NCBI GenBank assembly: GCA_006176705.1
Contig: QRFJ01000060.1
Coordinates: 2,177,626-2,241,625, forward strand
Origin: Cocos nucifera
Lineage: Eukaryota > Streptophyta > Magnoliopsida > Arecales > Arecaceae
Direction of reading: 5' to 3'
DNA length: 64,000 nt
Of the stretch, positions 62,420 to 64,000 are shown piece by piece. A program made the translations under genes and the position numbers. The notes beneath the pieces are model-generated. The model worked only from the letters and a program-made list of their open reading frames with translations, was not told the DNA's origin and did not search any database. How positions within the stretch are numbered: the stretch's first letter is position 1; the number at the start of each line of letters is the position of its first letter.

Positions 62420-63500
62420 ATCCTCACTCATCTAAAAGGAATGACTATGGAGTATGCAGTAAGATTCGAGTTTCAAACCTTCAATAATGAGGTAGAATAT
62501 AAAGCCCTTATTACCGACATTAGGATCACAAAGGTGTTTAGGGTTTGATAGCTAAAAGCCTTACAATGATTCGCAGCTCCTAGTTGGATAGGTGTGAGGA
62601 GAATATAAGGCGCATGAGCCAAGATCAAATACCTATAGAAAGTGAAGGAAGTCGTGGCCAGACAGTCAAGCTTTAGTATTGAATAGATTCCAAGGATGGA
62701 GAACACTAGGGCTAACCCGCTTTCAAAGCTCGCCAACTTAGGAGTATTGGGTTTGGAAAAAATCTCATACTTTGAAGTCTTGAACAAATTTAGCATCAAA
62801 AAACCTATGTTGGTAATGCAAGTAGAAAGTGAGCCAAGCTAGATAGACTCGATCATGGATTATCTATGTCATGGAAAATGACCACCAGATCGGGATGAAG
62901 TGAGAAAGTTCTTACGATAGGCCTCTCATTTCCTTCTGTATGAAGATAAACTCTACAAAAGATCTTTTCCATGCCACTATTGAGGTGCCTACGATCTTTC
63001 GAGGTTGATTATTTACTATAAGAAGTGTACGAAGAAATTTGTGGCAATCACTAATAGCATACAAGCTCCTGTGACAACGATACTACTGACTGACTCTATA
63101 GCAAGATCAATTGACCTCGTTTGAAGGTGTAACCAATGTCAATGGTATATTAGCATCCAATGGCAACCCTCAATGCTACTAACTTCGATCAGCACTCCGT
63201 GGCTCTTTGCTCAGTAAGGGATAAACATCCTCGGATCATTTTTTCAAGCAATCAGATAAAGAAAATTTTTACTCGTGGCCATGGATTATTTCACAAAATG
63301 GGTCAAGGGGGAACCATTAGCTTGAACAATCAAAGCAAAGGTCCAAGATTTTATTTGAAAGTCAATCATCTACCGCTTGGCTTGCCATGGATTATCATTA
63401 GAAACAACGGATGATAACCTGATAATGCCTGATTTAAGGAGTTCTACAATAAGCTGGGTATTGTGCATCACCTGACCTTGGTGGCTGATAAGAGCACGAT
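62420..63500 (+). pseudogene. Gypsy pol fragment: RNase H end and integrase, broken
   Basis: Plus-strand blocks in order: MEYAVRFEFQTFNNEVEYKA (RNase H, 62449); a zinc-binding integrase N-terminus with FLLYEDKLYKRSFP (about 62930) and RCNQCQWY (63127); and integrase core FLLVAMDYFTKWVKGEPLA (about 63265-63325), then KVQDFIWKSIIYRL. The stops and indels prevent any product. No LTR is associated, and the similarity stops near 63500. Confidence 0.85.
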
Positions 63501-64000
63501 ATTGTCGTTAAGACATCATGTTTATCAATTTAATTTTAATTTCTTAAAATAATTAAAATTATATAGAAAGTAGTGAGTCGGATAGAATCCATAGAGAAGG
63601 CAGTATTTTAGTTTTAAAATTTTTAATTTTTTATAAAAAAATTTAAAAAATTAAAGTTAAAAAATAAAATTATAAATAAAAAGTAAAAATTAAATGATGC
63701 AGAAAATTAAACTTGGTACTAAAATTTACTAGTTAGATCTTAGCATCTACTTGCAATAAAATTAAAAGCAATAATTAAATTTATAATAAAGATAAAGTAC
63801 ATAAAATTTAAAAAGCAAAAAAGTAAATTTTGCATTAATTAAAATTTTAGAATTTAAATACATAAAATTTAAAAAATAAAAAAATTAAAAATTAAAAATA
63901 AGCTGATCTTGATCTTGGATCGGCATTGGCATTGAGATGGTGTAGAAGTCCAGCTTTTTCTCTCGGCACTATCTACCTCGAAGCAATTTTGAATTCTAAA
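63501..64000. other. AT-rich sequence to the window end; nothing recognisable
   Basis: Dominated by AAAATTAAA-type words. No coding or repeat structure can be supported. Confidence 0.5.

Overview
This is plant nuclear DNA. It is AT-rich with GT-AG introns, long intergenic stretches full of degenerate LTR retrotransposons, DNA transposons and TA microsatellites, and only two clear host genes. Both host genes are plant-type: an extra-large G protein (XLG) and a cytosolic-type 6-phosphogluconate dehydrogenase. Their sequence style suggests a monocot, and I would guess a palm. That guess is inference and was not tested by any search.

Layout. 1-9,688 (minus): the N-terminal two thirds of an XLG gene. 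Seven coding exons can be placed in frame and the gene runs off the left edge. Its 3.9-kb intron holds a dead LINE and another intron holds a MITE-like insertion. 10.2-15.9 kb: promoter region and AT-rich intergenic DNA. 15,933-20,963 (minus): a non-autonomous LTR element with a perfect CTAAT target duplication, a gag remnant, and about 35 copies of a ~39-bp hairpin-bearing repeat. 21,614-32,293 (minus): a decayed Ty3/Gypsy element with gag, protease, RT, RNase H and integrase remnants. On its opposite strand, between pol and the 3' LTR, it carries an intron-containing gene with its own TATA box.

32,930-34,073: a hAT-like element with a GA-rich minisatellite and a near-perfect 8-bp target duplication. 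36,782-37,633: a solo LTR of the same family as the 15.9-kb element, with a perfect ACCCT duplication. 37.9-39.9 kb: a CACTA end with a Ptta/En/Spm transposase remnant, abutting a truncated second copy of the hAT-like element, all lying between degenerate ~183-bp tandem repeats. 42,811-43,273: a long near-perfect palindrome with a microsatellite core. 43,399-51,876 (minus): a Copia-type LTR element with gag and a 'putative plant transposon protein' remnant but no visible pol.

53.2-57.2 kb (plus): the 6PGDH gene, with an intronless 489-codon reading frame and an apparent ~1.8-kb leader intron. 60,859-61,770: a Copia-type LTR with its primer-binding site. 62.4-63.5 kb (plus): a Gypsy RNase H/integrase fragment.

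The two host genes are unrelated in function (G-protein signalling; oxidative pentose phosphate pathway) and are separated by more than 40 kb of transposon-derived DNA. I see no operon-like or defence-like system. The most unusual structures are the spliced antisense gene inside the Gypsy element, the hairpin-repeat array, and the 70-bp-arm palindrome.
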